A DNA stretch of 64,000 nt. It comes from Pontiella desulfatans. GTDB taxonomy: Bacteria > Verrucomicrobiota > Kiritimatiellia > Kiritimatiellales > Pontiellaceae. The stretch lies in contig NZ_CAAHFG010000001.1 of NCBI RefSeq assembly GCF_900890425.1, forward strand, positions 1,178,001-1,242,000, written 5' to 3'. A program made the translations under genes and the position numbers. The notes beneath the pieces were generated by a model. The model ran no database searches. It was given only the letters and a program-made list of their open reading frames with translations, and had not been told where the DNA came from. Shown piece after piece: positions 9,232 through 18,590 of this stretch (position 1 is its first letter; the number at the start of each line of letters is the position of its first letter).

Positions 9232-9592
9232 GGTCTGCTGTTCGAGCATGCCTGCTGCCAGACGGCTGTCTGCATGCCTTCAAGGGGGAGCGTCCTCTCC
9301 GGGTTGCGCCCCGAAAGCTTCGGTTGCTCAGGACGCTTTCCCCCGAAAGTGGCAAAGAAGGCGACCTCCCTGCCGCTGTTTAAAAACGAGGGATATGCCA
9401 CCGTATCGATCGGGAAGATCGATCATGCCAATGCGGATGTCCCCCAAGAAACCCCGTCCAGTCGTTCAGGCCATCCACCGCGATAAACAGAACATTGGGC
9501 TTCCGATCCTTTGCTATTCCGGTTAGGGCTGACATCGATACGATCAGGATCTCAGTCGTCAGGGAAGCGATTTTTCTTTTAGTTCGTCTCAT
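9232..9592. pseudogene. scrambled sulfatase remnant (inverted pieces)
   Basis: The minus strand from 9,592 to about 9,440 reads as a sulfatase N-terminus (signal peptide, then [16 protein letters not shown] and FLGGHP). The plus strand from about 9,232 to 9,435 reads as the next part of the same kind of protein, with the active-site motif CMPSR, LSGLRPES and [14 protein letters not shown]. The two pieces are head to head, so an inversion has occurred inside one iduronate-2-sulfatase-like gene, losing the TPN-DRLA stretch and everything after the GKI motif. Nothing here can be translated as one enzyme. REP-like repeats border it on the left. Confidence 0.72.
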
Positions 9593-9702
9593 TTTATTTC
9601 CCGCTTTCTGTTCTTTCGTTTCGGCGCGGAAGGATAGGGTCGCTTAACCATACAATTTCATTTTGTGCTTATGTCCTCGGTATCCGGTTAAGATTGAAAC
9701 AG

Positions 9703-11109
9703 TCAATGTATTGATAGCGGTTTCGGGTCATGCACGAAAGCAGCCGGTCGACTGTTTTGCGCCAGATCCTTCTCAAACTGATCGATATGGACCCGCATTC
9801 GGGCAGCGACTTCCGGATGGTTCTTCAACACATTCGTGGTTTCCCCGATATCCTGTTCGAGGTCATAAAGCGCGGGCTTGGTTTTTTTTCCTTTTTTGTC
9901 GTGCGACTGATGATATTTCCATTTGCCGGAACGTACTGCCGCGAGGGCGTTGCCTTTGTGGAAGAAGAAGGCTTCGTGCGGGCTTTTTGCGCTTCCGGAC
10001 AGCACCGGCCAGATGTCCTCGCCGTCGATCACGCGGTCGGATGGAATGGCGGCCCCGGCCAGCTTCGCGAAGGTTGGCAATAGATCCATGGCGGTCATGA
10101 GTTCATCGTTCACGGTGGCGGCGGGGATTTTTCCGGGCCAGCGGATTACGGCCGGCTCGCGCATGCCGCCCTCGAACGTGGAGCCTTTCTTTCCTTTCAA
10201 CGGCGTGGCTCGTCCGACAGCCGGGCCATTGTCGGAAGTAAAGACCACCAGCGTGCTGCCATCAATTCCGTGTTTTTTCAGGGCATCCAGAATCTGGCCG
10301 ACCGACCAGTCGATTTCGCTGATGGCCTGCTCGAAGATTTTGTCCCGGGTTTTATAGTCGATGTTGCTGTTTTCCTTGGCCAGCTTCTCTTTGGTTTCTT
10401 CCGGCAACTCCTTCATGAAAGGCGGCGAGACATGCAGCGGGCGGTGGGGAATCGGGTGGGGGATGTAGAGGAGGAACGGGACGTCGTTGTTTTTCCCGAT
10501 GAAGTCCACCGCACGCTCGGTGATGCGCCGAGTCAGGTAGTCCGCATCGGGATCCATTTCAACGACGGTCTCGCCTTCGAGCAATGGTAGGGAAGGAAAG
10601 TTGTAGTTTTTCTGATTGGGATGAAATGGATGGATGTCGTGGCTGTAGGGGATGCCAAAGAATTCGTCGAATCCCTGCCGGGAGGGAAGGAATTCCGGCT
10701 GGTCGCCAAGGTGCCACTTTCCGAACATGCCGGTTTTATATCCCGCCGGTTTCAGCACTTCGGCCATGGTGATTTCTTCTGGGTTGAGTCCTTTCGCTTC
10801 AGCAGCGAGCAATACGCCGAAATTGGAGCCGAAGGCCATGTCGATCCGCTTGGGATAGCATCCGGTCATCAGGGCGGCGCGGGACGGCGTGCAAACGGGC
10901 GCCGCCACGTAGAAGCTCGTCAGCCGCGCACCTTCGGCCGCCATCTGGTCGATCCGGGGCGTATCGACATGCGTTCCCCCGAAACAGCCGAGGTCGGCAT
11001 ACCCCTGGTCATCGCTAAATATCACCACAAAGTTGGGCTTTTCCGCCGCCGTTGCCTGCAGCAAGCACGCCAGAATGCTGTATCTGATCACTAGGCCTAA
11101 TTTTCCCAT
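9703..11109 (-). CDS. S1 sulfatase (arylsulfatase A-like)
   Basis: A secreted 468-aa sulfatase. A short signal sequence is followed by FSDDQGYADLGCFGG (metal Asp pair), and the site of modification is Cys73 in CTPSRAALMTG. KWHLGD, FTSDNGP and a C-terminal ALYDLEQDIGET block are present, so all core elements of an arylsulfatase-type enzyme are there. AGGAAC precedes the ATG at 11,109. It is the last gene of the leftward unit D, 18 bases after the GH27 gene. After its stop about 110 bases show nothing before the sulfatase remnant. Confidence 0.93.
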   Translation of the reverse strand: MGKLGLVIRYSILACLLQATAAEKPNFVVIFSDDQGYADLGCFGGTHVDTPRIDQMAAEGARLTSFYVAAPVCTPSRAALMTGCYPKRIDMAFGSNFGVLLAAEAKGLNPEEITMAEVLKPAGYKTGMFGKWHLGDQPEFLPSRQGFDEFFGIPYSHDIHPFHPNQKNYNFPSLPLLEGETVVEMDPDADYLTRRITERAVDFIGKNNDVPFLLYIPHPIPHRPLHVSPPFMKELPEETKEKLAKENSNIDYKTRDKIFEQAISEIDWSVGQILDALKKHGIDGSTLVVFTSDNGPAVGRATPLKGKKGSTFEGGMREPAVIRWPGKIPAATVNDELMTAMDLLPTFAKLAGAAIPSDRVIDGEDIWPVLSGSAKSPHEAFFFHKGNALAAVRSGKWKYHQSHDKKGKKTKPALYDLEQDIGETTNVLKNHPEVAARMRVHIDQFEKDLAQNSRPAAFVHDPKPLSIH

Positions 11110-11127
11110 ATAATGTTCCTTTATGAA

Positions 11128-12363
11128 TCAAGGGATGCCCAGCCGATAGACCTTTACGTCGTGGCTGGCGATTTCCAGTTTAAGCGATTGATTGATCGTT
11201 CCCAGGGTTTTTTTCGCCCACAGGTCTCGGACGATATAGGCGTTCACTTCCAGGCTGGCATCGGCAAAGTTAAACGTGAAGTCCACCGGCTCGTCGTTGC
11301 GGTTCAGGATCAGGACGCCCGTGTCGCCGTTCTTCAACGGCTTGACCCAAACCTGGACGCCATCCCGGCTGTATCCGATCTTGCCTTGCTTGCACAGCAC
11401 ATCCTGGTTCAAGGCGATAACTTCTTTGTTGGTGATGATTTCGACGACATCGTCTGGAATATTGCGCAGGTCGTTGCCCAGAATCAATGGAGAGTTCAGA
11501 ATGCACCACAGCGAAAAATGGGCGCGGTTTTCAGCCCGTGTAAGATTTCCGTTGCCCACCTCCAGCATGTCGGGATTGTTGAAGGCGCCGGGGCCGGCGA
11601 GTTCCTCCAGCCCTTCCTGCATGTCGAGGATTTGCATGATGCGTTTCCAGTTTGCCTTGATGTCGCCGGTGGTGCGCCACATCGTGCCCAGCTCCGGTGC
11701 CCATGCAAAGGCCGCGTGGCGCTGTTCGGCGGTTACCGTTCCATTCGTCGCCTTGCGCTGGCGCCTGCTCAACGACCCGGCCCATCCTTTTTCGCAAATG
11801 GCGTGAACCATCTCGGGGTCGACCTTGTTCAACGCCTCGGTGAAGACCCGGTAGCGACGGATGATTTCTTCGCGCCCGGTTTCCTGTTCATCGTTGCGCG
11901 TCGGGCAGTAGTCGTATTTAACAAACTTCACGCCCCACTCGGCAAACTGCTGCGCATGAAGTTCCTCGTTGCCCAAGCTACCCGGCCAGTCGCCGCACGT
12001 CCGTTTGTTCGGAGAGGAATAGATGCCCAACTCGAACCCCTGCGACTTGACATAGTCGGTCAGCGGCTTGATCCCTTCGGGAAAACGGTTCGGGTCGGGA
12101 ACAAGCCGGCCATCGGCCGCCAGTTCGCGCTCGGGCCATCCATCATCCATGACGATGTATTTGTAGCCCGCCTCATCGAGCTTATACCTCTTTGCCCCGT
12201 CCACGGTTTCCCGCACCAGGAAGCCATGCACTCCCAACCCGAATTTGTTGTAGGAATTCCAGCCCATGGGGGGTGTTTCTCCACCAGCTGCATCCGTCGC
12301 CTGCAGCAAGCTCGCCAGAAGACAAGATCCAACCAACAGGCTGAGCGTCCGGTGCATAATCAT
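11128..12363 (-). CDS. GH27 alpha-galactosidase
   Basis: A secreted 411-aa TIM-barrel glycosidase followed by a beta-sandwich. Typical GH27 motifs are present: PPMGWNSYNKFG near the N-terminus, YIVMDDGW, then VKYDYC, whose Asp is the family nucleophile. A conserved TGDI region and the LILGNDLRNI motif of the substrate pocket follow. GH27 enzymes release terminal alpha-D-galactose (or alpha-N-acetylgalactosamine) with retention. The gene overlaps the upstream sulfatase stop by 4 bases (12,360-12,363), so translation is coupled. It indicates galactose in the target glycan. Confidence 0.9.
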   Translation of the reverse strand: MIMHRTLSLLVGSCLLASLLQATDAAGGETPPMGWNSYNKFGLGVHGFLVRETVDGAKRYKLDEAGYKYIVMDDGWPERELAADGRLVPDPNRFPEGIKPLTDYVKSQGFELGIYSSPNKRTCGDWPGSLGNEELHAQQFAEWGVKFVKYDYCPTRNDEQETGREEIIRRYRVFTEALNKVDPEMVHAICEKGWAGSLSRRQRKATNGTVTAEQRHAAFAWAPELGTMWRTTGDIKANWKRIMQILDMQEGLEELAGPGAFNNPDMLEVGNGNLTRAENRAHFSLWCILNSPLILGNDLRNIPDDVVEIITNKEVIALNQDVLCKQGKIGYSRDGVQVWVKPLKNGDTGVLILNRNDEPVDFTFNFADASLEVNAYIVRDLWAKKTLGTINQSLKLEIASHDVKVYRLGIP

Positions 12364-13946
12364 TTTCCCGCTGGTTTTTTCCTGCGTTTCTTTTGCTTAG
12401 GCGGAGCCGCGGGTGGCGCGTAGGATTTGATCAAGGCATCGAGTTCCTGAATCACTTCGGGATAGTCCCGGTACAGGTTTCTGGTCTGGGCAAGATCCGC
12501 TTCCAGGTCGTATAGCTGGGCGGGCGGGGCATCCGGCTTGATCTTGCCGTTTTCAATATCGCTGTTTTTGTAGCCGGCATAGGCGACCGCCGGTGCCCCT
12601 CCAAAATTGTGGTCGCCTCGTTTGTCCCCGGGGAATCCGCCGCTTCCCTGTCCGCCGATATACATCCATTTTCCTTTGCGGACGGCCAGGCACTGCGGCT
12701 TGTTGGGCGCGAGCACCAAGTGTTCGCGGATTGTATTTTGGGGGTTTCCAGTAAGCGCGGGCAAAAGGTTTACGCTGTCGCGCGCTTGACCGGGTTTGAT
12801 CTCGACGTCGGCCAGCGCGGCCATGGTGGCCACCATGTCGACATTGCAGAGCAGCTGCTTCGAGACGGATCCCGCTTCGATGTTGCCCGGCCACCGGGCG
12901 ATGAACGGAATGCGATGCCCGCCTTCCCACACACCGAACTTGAAACCGAGCAGCTCACCGTTGATGCGATGTCCCGCGTCCCAAGCATCCTGGCCGGTCG
13001 TGTTGAACATACCGCCGTTGTCGCTGGTGAAGATGATCAGCGTATTGTCCGCGACGCCGTTTTCTTCCAGGCATTGGATAACTTCGCCGACCATCCAGTC
13101 CAGCTCGTGTATAAAGTCGCCGTACAGCCCGCATTGGCTCGTGCCCTTGAAGCGCGGTGCGGGAGTGAAGGGGTGGTGGATATTGGTGGTGGGCAGATAG
13201 AGGAAAAACGGCTTCGCCTTGTTTTTGCCGATCCAGCCTTTCGCCTTTTCAATCAGCAGCGAGGCGGTACGTTCGTCGTCGTAGATTTCGTGCGCCTTCC
13301 TTGCCCCCGCAAAAATGTTCGGGCTTTTTCGTCCGGCCTCCGGTGGGAAGGTCGGGGTCGGCGACGCGTTTTTCTTGTCGATCTTCAGCGGGTCGTTCGG
13401 GTCGAATCCAACGATCTCGTGGTTTTCCACATAGACAAAGGGGACGCCGCTGTTTACCTGAGGAACCCCGAAATAATAGTCGAACCCGACCTCTAGCGGA
13501 CCGGGTTTCAGTGGCTTGTTCCAACCGTGCATGTCTTCGCCAAAGCCAAGGTGCCATTTTCCGATGCAGGCCGTGGAATAGCCCGCCTCTTGGAACACCT
13601 TGCCCAGCGTCTGGCGTTCGGTTCCAATCAGCAGGCCGGTCTTGTAGCTCAGGGGACCCCATATTCCGTGGTCGCCGTGACGCAGCGGATAGTCGCCGGT
13701 CAGCAAGGCATAGCGCGACGGCGTGCACACGGCCGAGGCCGAATGCGCATCCGAAAACCGCCTGCCCTCGGCGGCCAGTTTGTCGATGTTCGGTGACTGC
13801 ACCTTGGTCGCGCCGTAGCAACCAAGGTCGCCATAGCCGAGATCGTCGGCGAAAATGAAAACAACATTTGGCGTTCGCGCCTCCTCGCTGAACCCCGTCA
13901 TCGAAAGCGCGAATAAAACCAAACCAATCAATCGTCCTATTTTCAT
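12360..13946 (-). CDS. S1 sulfatase
   Basis: A secreted 528-aa sulfatase: signal peptide, FADDLGYGDLGCYGA with the Asp pair, and CTPSR with the modified Cys74. KWHLGFGEDMHGWNKPL, LPTTNIHHPF and FTSDNGGMF follow, and a lysine-rich C-terminus ends the protein. Arylsulfatase A-like enzymes of this build act on sulfated mono- and oligosaccharide ends. The ATG overlaps the stop of the upstream fusion gene by 4 bases (13,943-13,946) and its own stop overlaps the GH27 start, which fixes it inside one operon. Confidence 0.93.
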   Translation of the reverse strand: MKIGRLIGLVLFALSMTGFSEEARTPNVVFIFADDLGYGDLGCYGATKVQSPNIDKLAAEGRRFSDAHSASAVCTPSRYALLTGDYPLRHGDHGIWGPLSYKTGLLIGTERQTLGKVFQEAGYSTACIGKWHLGFGEDMHGWNKPLKPGPLEVGFDYYFGVPQVNSGVPFVYVENHEIVGFDPNDPLKIDKKNASPTPTFPPEAGRKSPNIFAGARKAHEIYDDERTASLLIEKAKGWIGKNKAKPFFLYLPTTNIHHPFTPAPRFKGTSQCGLYGDFIHELDWMVGEVIQCLEENGVADNTLIIFTSDNGGMFNTTGQDAWDAGHRINGELLGFKFGVWEGGHRIPFIARWPGNIEAGSVSKQLLCNVDMVATMAALADVEIKPGQARDSVNLLPALTGNPQNTIREHLVLAPNKPQCLAVRKGKWMYIGGQGSGGFPGDKRGDHNFGGAPAVAYAGYKNSDIENGKIKPDAPPAQLYDLEADLAQTRNLYRDYPEVIQELDALIKSYAPPAAPPKQKKRRKKPAGK

Positions 13947-16297
13947 TTCTTCACCTTGTTTTTGGGCGCAGGCGCCTTGAATTCTATTTTAGCCCGTCCC
14001 TTTTCGGCGTCGGACAATTTATCCCAATGCAGTCGGTCGTTGCCGATCACCGGCACTTCCGGAAAGAGCGAGCCGGTGGGGCGCTGTTCCGTTCCTCGTT
14101 GACCGTATTCGCCTAGTTTTACTCGCATGTCGTTTGCCAGTCGCGTCAGGTGAGCGACGACCTCTGGGTATTTCGCCGAAAGGTCCGAATCTTCGCCTTT
14201 ATCTTCAAGGTTGTAGAGGAGAGGTTTGGTGACCGGGTTCCTTCCGTGTTCCCAAAACGGAATCTGCTCTTCCGTGCGGGGGAGGTGCAGCTTCCAGTTG
14301 TCCACGCGGACGGCCTGCAGGTTTTCACAGTTGTAGTAATAAAAGGGTTCTACCGGTTTGCGTGCGATGGGGCGCTGGTCGAATAGGGGCACGAGGCTGG
14401 TGCCGTCATATGCCCGATCATCCGGGAGCGGTTCGCCGATGATTTCGCTCAGGGTTGGGAAAAGGTCCATCGCGTTTGCCGGGACATTGGATACGGCGGG
14501 TTTCGTGATCCGGCCTTTCCAATACAGAATGAAGGGGACGCGATGCCCGCCTTCGAGTGAAACATACTTTGTGCCGCGGTAGGGAAGGGCATATTCGTTT
14601 TTAACCGGGCCGTTGTCGGACGTGAAAACAACCAGGGTGTTTTCCAGAATACCATTCCGCTCCAACGCCTTGACGATTTGCCCGATGCTCCAGTCGAGTT
14701 CCTGGATCACATCCCCGCGCTTGCCGTCTTGGGAGCTACCCGCGAATGCGGGTCCGGGCTTGTAGGGGGTGTGGGGATAGTTGTGGGCATAGTAGAGAAA
14801 AAACGGCCGGTCTTTATGGGTTCCAATGTCGCGCAGGATACGGGCGGTGTAGAGCTCGGTGAGCCGGGGTAAGGGGGCTTTTTTATAGACGACTTTCTTC
14901 CCGTCAAAAAAATGCGGATCGGCGGACACGTTGCTGGGGATACCGTAATACTGGTCGAATCCCTGATTGAAGCAGGAGAATTCTTCCTCCGTACCCAGAT
15001 GCCATTTCCCCACCATCAGTGTTGTGTAGCCCCGCTTCTTGAACTGCTCAGCCAATGTGATCTCATCCGGGTTCAAGCCAAGGAACCAATGTGCTTCGCG
15101 CTTGGAGTTAATCCCCATATACAGGCCGCACCGCTGCGGATAGCCCCCCGTCAAGAAAGCCGCGCGCGAGGGCGAACAGATGGAGGCCGCCGTGTGGAAA
15201 TCGGTAAACCGGATCCCTTCGGCCGCCAGCCGGTCGATATGCGGCGTCTTGACTTTCTTTGCGCCGTAACAGCTGACATCCGAGTAGCCCATGTCGTCCA
15301 TCAGAATGAAAACAACGTTGGGGCGCAACGCTGTTTTTTCTTCCTTCCTCAAAAAGTCGAATCGCTCCAGAAAGGGGAGGCGCCGGATTTCTTTGGATCC
15401 GATATGCAGGCCCCATTCGGGCATGCGGCCTTTGCCGCTGTCGGTAAATGCTTCGGGGCGATACGTGCCCGCAGCATAGATGGTGTGGGAGAGCGCGCGT
15501 TGCTTTCTAAAAGAGATGCCGTCCGGGGCGTACTGAAGCGTGTTCCGGATTCCACGGGGGCCAATTTTCCCGATCAGGGCCATCACGCCCTCGCCTTCAG
15601 GCCACACGACCACCTCATGCCCACCCTGAATGATCGGGTTGGACTCATGTTTGATGTAGGGGCCTTCCGGCTTGTCGCTGATGGCCACCCCCATCCTGGT
15701 CTGCCCCGGGGATTTCCCCCATTGCCGCCCCTTGTAATACATCCAGTATTTTCCGTCGCGAACGATCAGGCACGCGTCGTCGACCCTGTGACTGTCGAAT
15801 AGGGACGGATCGTCGCTGGCCTTGAGAATTGGATTGCCGCCCAGCTTTTTCCATGGGCCGTCCGGGGAGTCGGACACGGCTAGTCCAATGGCCGTTTTGG
15901 TGGATGATTCGCCCTGGTTGACGAAGGGTTCGGGCACGGCCGTGTAGAACAACCAGTATTTGCCTTTGGCGACCAGAATGTTGGGCGTGAAAACGCTGTG
16001 CTCATCCCAACTCCCTTTGGGGCCGCGGGGAAGGGACTCGCTCTTTTCCGTCCAAACGTGGCCATCGGTTGAGGTCGCGTACCAAATGGTCGCATCATAT
16101 CCACTGACTTCTTCCGGATCGGTATGCCGCGTATACCAGACATAGTATTGGTCGTTTACCTTGATGATATCGCTGGGGTCGCGGCGCATGATGCCTTCCT
16201 GCATGCCCAGCCCCTTGGCCGGCGATGTGGTGTGGGTTTGTGTCCAGGCCCTGTCTGCGCTGCATGTCAGCAGCATGATTAGGATGATCCAACGCAT
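13943..16297 (-). CDS. GH117/GH43-like glycosidase fused to S1 sulfatase
   Basis: One uninterrupted 784-aa frame with two enzymes. Residues 1-19 are a signal peptide. Residues 20-316 are a beta-propeller glycosidase domain (MRRDPSDIIKVNDQYYVWY, HSVFTPNI, DDACLIVRDGKYWMYY, PEAFTDSGKGRMPEWGLHI). Residues 325-784 are a complete sulfatase with MDDMGYSD, Cys374 in CSPSR, FTSDNGP and YNLEDKGEDSD. The propeller half is closely related to the stand-alone gene just upstream (16,360-17,322). GH117-type enzymes remove terminal 3,6-anhydrogalactose or related sugars, so one polypeptide may desulfate and trim the same chain end. The ATG at 16,297 has AAGGAA five bases upstream. Confidence 0.9.
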   Translation of the reverse strand: MRWIILIMLLTCSADRAWTQTHTTSPAKGLGMQEGIMRRDPSDIIKVNDQYYVWYTRHTDPEEVSGYDATIWYATSTDGHVWTEKSESLPRGPKGSWDEHSVFTPNILVAKGKYWLFYTAVPEPFVNQGESSTKTAIGLAVSDSPDGPWKKLGGNPILKASDDPSLFDSHRVDDACLIVRDGKYWMYYKGRQWGKSPGQTRMGVAISDKPEGPYIKHESNPIIQGGHEVVVWPEGEGVMALIGKIGPRGIRNTLQYAPDGISFRKQRALSHTIYAAGTYRPEAFTDSGKGRMPEWGLHIGSKEIRRLPFLERFDFLRKEEKTALRPNVVFILMDDMGYSDVSCYGAKKVKTPHIDRLAAEGIRFTDFHTAASICSPSRAAFLTGGYPQRCGLYMGINSKREAHWFLGLNPDEITLAEQFKKRGYTTLMVGKWHLGTEEEFSCFNQGFDQYYGIPSNVSADPHFFDGKKVVYKKAPLPRLTELYTARILRDIGTHKDRPFFLYYAHNYPHTPYKPGPAFAGSSQDGKRGDVIQELDWSIGQIVKALERNGILENTLVVFTSDNGPVKNEYALPYRGTKYVSLEGGHRVPFILYWKGRITKPAVSNVPANAMDLFPTLSEIIGEPLPDDRAYDGTSLVPLFDQRPIARKPVEPFYYYNCENLQAVRVDNWKLHLPRTEEQIPFWEHGRNPVTKPLLYNLEDKGEDSDLSAKYPEVVAHLTRLANDMRVKLGEYGQRGTEQRPTGSLFPEVPVIGNDRLHWDKLSDAEKGRAKIEFKAPAPKNKVKK

Positions 16298-16359
16298 ATG
16301 ATTCCTTTGCTATATGTTATGTACGGAACAGCCTGAAAGCTGAAGGTAAAGTACGAGGT

Positions 16360-17322
16360 TTATTCGTTCTCCCACGAAAAGCTGAATCGTTCAAGGAAGG
16401 GAAGGCGACGGATTTCTTTAGACGCGATATGGAGGCCCCATTCAACCATCTGGCCTTTTCCGCTGTCGGTAAATGCTTCAGGCCGATACGTCCCTCCGGC
16501 TCGCATGCCATTCGGGTCATCCTTTGTTTTTTCAAAGGTGATCCCATCCGGGGCATATTGGAGTGAGTTCTTGATTCCTGGCGGGCCCGCCTTTCCGATT
16601 AAGGCGGCGACGCCCTCGCCATAAGGCCACACAACGACTGCATGTCCGCCGTGAATAATCGGGTTGGCTTCGTGTTTGATATAGGGACCTTCCGGCTTGT
16701 CGCTGATGGCTACGCCCATCTTGGTCTTCCCCGGCGAGTTGTTCCATTGCCGCCCTTTGTAATACATCCAGTATTTTCCGTCGCGAACGATCAGGCATGT
16801 GTCATCGATGCGCAGGCTATCGAATGCTTCGTGATCATCGCTTGGTTTGAGAACTGGATTATCCAGCTTTTGCCAGGGGCCATCCGGAGAATCGGACATG
16901 GCCAGGCCAATGACTGTTTTTGAAGTCATCTCACCCCGGTTAATGAAGGGTTCGGCAACGGCGGTGTAGAACAACCAGTATTTGTCTTCGCCAACCAGGA
17001 TGTTGGGGGTAAAGACGCTGTGTTCATCAAAGCGTTCTTCGCCGCCGCGGGGAAGCGCTTCTCCCTGCTCCGTCCACGCATGGCCATTGGTTGAGGTGGC
17101 ATACCAGACCGTTGCATCGTATCCGCTTGGATCCTCTGGATTGGTGTGCCGGGTATACCAGACATAGTACTGGTCTTTTACCTTGATGATATCGCTGGGG
17201 TCGCGGCGCATGGCACCGTCCTCGATCCCCAGCCCCTTGGCCGGCGATGTGGTGTGGGTTTGAGCTGGTACCCCGCCTGCACTACAGAGCAACAATATCA
17301 GAATGGTTTTTATATGGATCAT
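16360..17322 (-). CDS. GH117/GH43-like glycosidase
   Basis: A secreted 320-aa beta-propeller glycosidase. It matches the N-terminal half of the next gene almost block for block: SPAKGLGIEDGAMRRDPSDIIK, HSVFTPNILV, DDTCLIVRDGKYWMYYKGRQW and RLPFLERF are shared with few changes. It therefore looks like a recent tandem duplicate without the sulfatase part. The Asp in RRDPSDI is in the place of the conserved first-blade aspartate of this clan. It starts inside the last codon of the upstream gene (4-base overlap at 17,319-17,322). Probably removes a terminal sugar of the galactan/fucan; the exact family needs a profile search. Confidence 0.82.
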   Translation of the reverse strand: MIHIKTILILLLCSAGGVPAQTHTTSPAKGLGIEDGAMRRDPSDIIKVKDQYYVWYTRHTNPEDPSGYDATVWYATSTNGHAWTEQGEALPRGGEERFDEHSVFTPNILVGEDKYWLFYTAVAEPFINRGEMTSKTVIGLAMSDSPDGPWQKLDNPVLKPSDDHEAFDSLRIDDTCLIVRDGKYWMYYKGRQWNNSPGKTKMGVAISDKPEGPYIKHEANPIIHGGHAVVVWPYGEGVAALIGKAGPPGIKNSLQYAPDGITFEKTKDDPNGMRAGGTYRPEAFTDSGKGQMVEWGLHIASKEIRRLPFLERFSFSWENE

Positions 17323-18554
17323 TTTCGGAAGACCTCTTTGATTTCATGCAGCCGCACGCCCAACGTTTTTTGTGCGATGGCGTCCAATTCCGATTCCGGC
17401 CCCGCAATATGAATGGTGCGCTGGATGTGCCGAATGCTTTCACCGGGTTTCAGCGCGGCAGCGGGCGATGACGTCTCCAGTTCGTAGAACGGCCCCAGTG
17501 GATCGAGGCCGGGGCTGGGCGATCCGTCGTTGTATGAATTGATCACGTCGCCGCCGAACGGCTGCTTTTGGATTTCCCACATGGAGTTGACATAGCCGTC
17601 GGTTTTTTTCGGCGCGTTATAGGTGACCAATGTGAGCACCCGGCCATCCGCATCATAGCTGCCGGCGATGCCTTTGGAGCGCGCCGGGCTGATGCCGATT
17701 TTCCCCCGACGGGTTCCATCGCCTTTGAAAAAAACAGTGGATTTCGACACCGCCATGTATTCCGGCGGCACCCTCCCGAAGTATGCGTCATTAACCGCGG
17801 GGCCAAGCTGCGCTTCCGGTCCATCCTTGAAAGGGATGACAACCGTGGTGCCGGGCGATGGTTTGTACATGCCCAGCAACCAGATCGAAAGCATGCCGCC
17901 TTCTTTCGTCCAAGGCTGGTCACCGATGTTTTTGAGCACGTTGTCGGATTCATAGGCCACATACTTCACATGATCCGGCACGCTGCTGCCGAACACATCC
18001 TTTACACCGTTGTCGTCCAGCAGCCGAACCGTCCGTTCGATGCCCACCGAAAATTCCGTGCCGCTGTGGTTCTGGAGCGAGCAGTCATGCGCAAATGCAA
18101 CGCTGTCTTTGGTTTGGTTCGTTATTCGATAGGGAAGGGTGTCGAGCGATGCCGGGGTTTTCCACACGGCGAATTCGAAGGGATCGCCCGGTTTGAAAAA
18201 GATTCCAAACTGTCCTCCCTCCGGCCCCAGCCAGAAACGCTCTTCCCCGCCAAAGACATAGATATGCTCCTCCAGTGCCCCCTTGGCTTCCCGCTCCGAG
18301 AGCAGCCCTTTTTCAATGACCTTATAATTCAGCCATCCAAAACTGGCTCCGGCTCCGGTTGTGCTGGTCATGACGCGACCCTGATACTGCGGCACCACCG
18401 CAGCCTGCCGCTCCCCTTTCTTGAGTACAACCACATCGGTATGTTTTTTGAGAAATGCAACATCCTCATCGAACGTGAGGGGTTTGGGTGCAGCACAGAG
18501 CAATGCTGCGGAAACAAACAATCCATGCATTATGCCAACTAGTTTTTTATTCAT
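17319..18554 (-). CDS. secreted beta-sandwich protein, DUF6786-like
   Basis: A 411-aa protein with a signal peptide (MHGLFVSAALLCAA). No catalytic motif that I recognise is present. The sequence is rich in beta-strand blocks (GRVMTSTTGAGASFGWLNY, EERFWLGPEGGQFGIFF) and resembles proteins annotated DUF6786, whose fold is like galactose mutarotases. A role in sugar anomer or oligosaccharide binding is only an inference from that likeness and from its position between the oxidoreductase at 18,591 and the GH117-like gene. Translationally coupled to the latter. Family name from memory, moderate certainty. Confidence 0.6.
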   Translation of the reverse strand: MNKKLVGIMHGLFVSAALLCAAPKPLTFDEDVAFLKKHTDVVVLKKGERQAAVVPQYQGRVMTSTTGAGASFGWLNYKVIEKGLLSEREAKGALEEHIYVFGGEERFWLGPEGGQFGIFFKPGDPFEFAVWKTPASLDTLPYRITNQTKDSVAFAHDCSLQNHSGTEFSVGIERTVRLLDDNGVKDVFGSSVPDHVKYVAYESDNVLKNIGDQPWTKEGGMLSIWLLGMYKPSPGTTVVIPFKDGPEAQLGPAVNDAYFGRVPPEYMAVSKSTVFFKGDGTRRGKIGISPARSKGIAGSYDADGRVLTLVTYNAPKKTDGYVNSMWEIQKQPFGGDVINSYNDGSPSPGLDPLGPFYELETSSPAAALKPGESIRHIQRTIHIAGPESELDAIAQKTLGVRLHEIKEVFRK

Positions 18555-18590
18555 GCCGTTTCATCCATTTTCATCCATCAGGTCGCGCGG

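Noticed and set aside
9035-9355. A 106-aa open frame on the minus strand with SKLRGI repeats
   Set aside because: It is a translation of REP-like DNA and of the reverse of the sulfatase remnant, not a gene.
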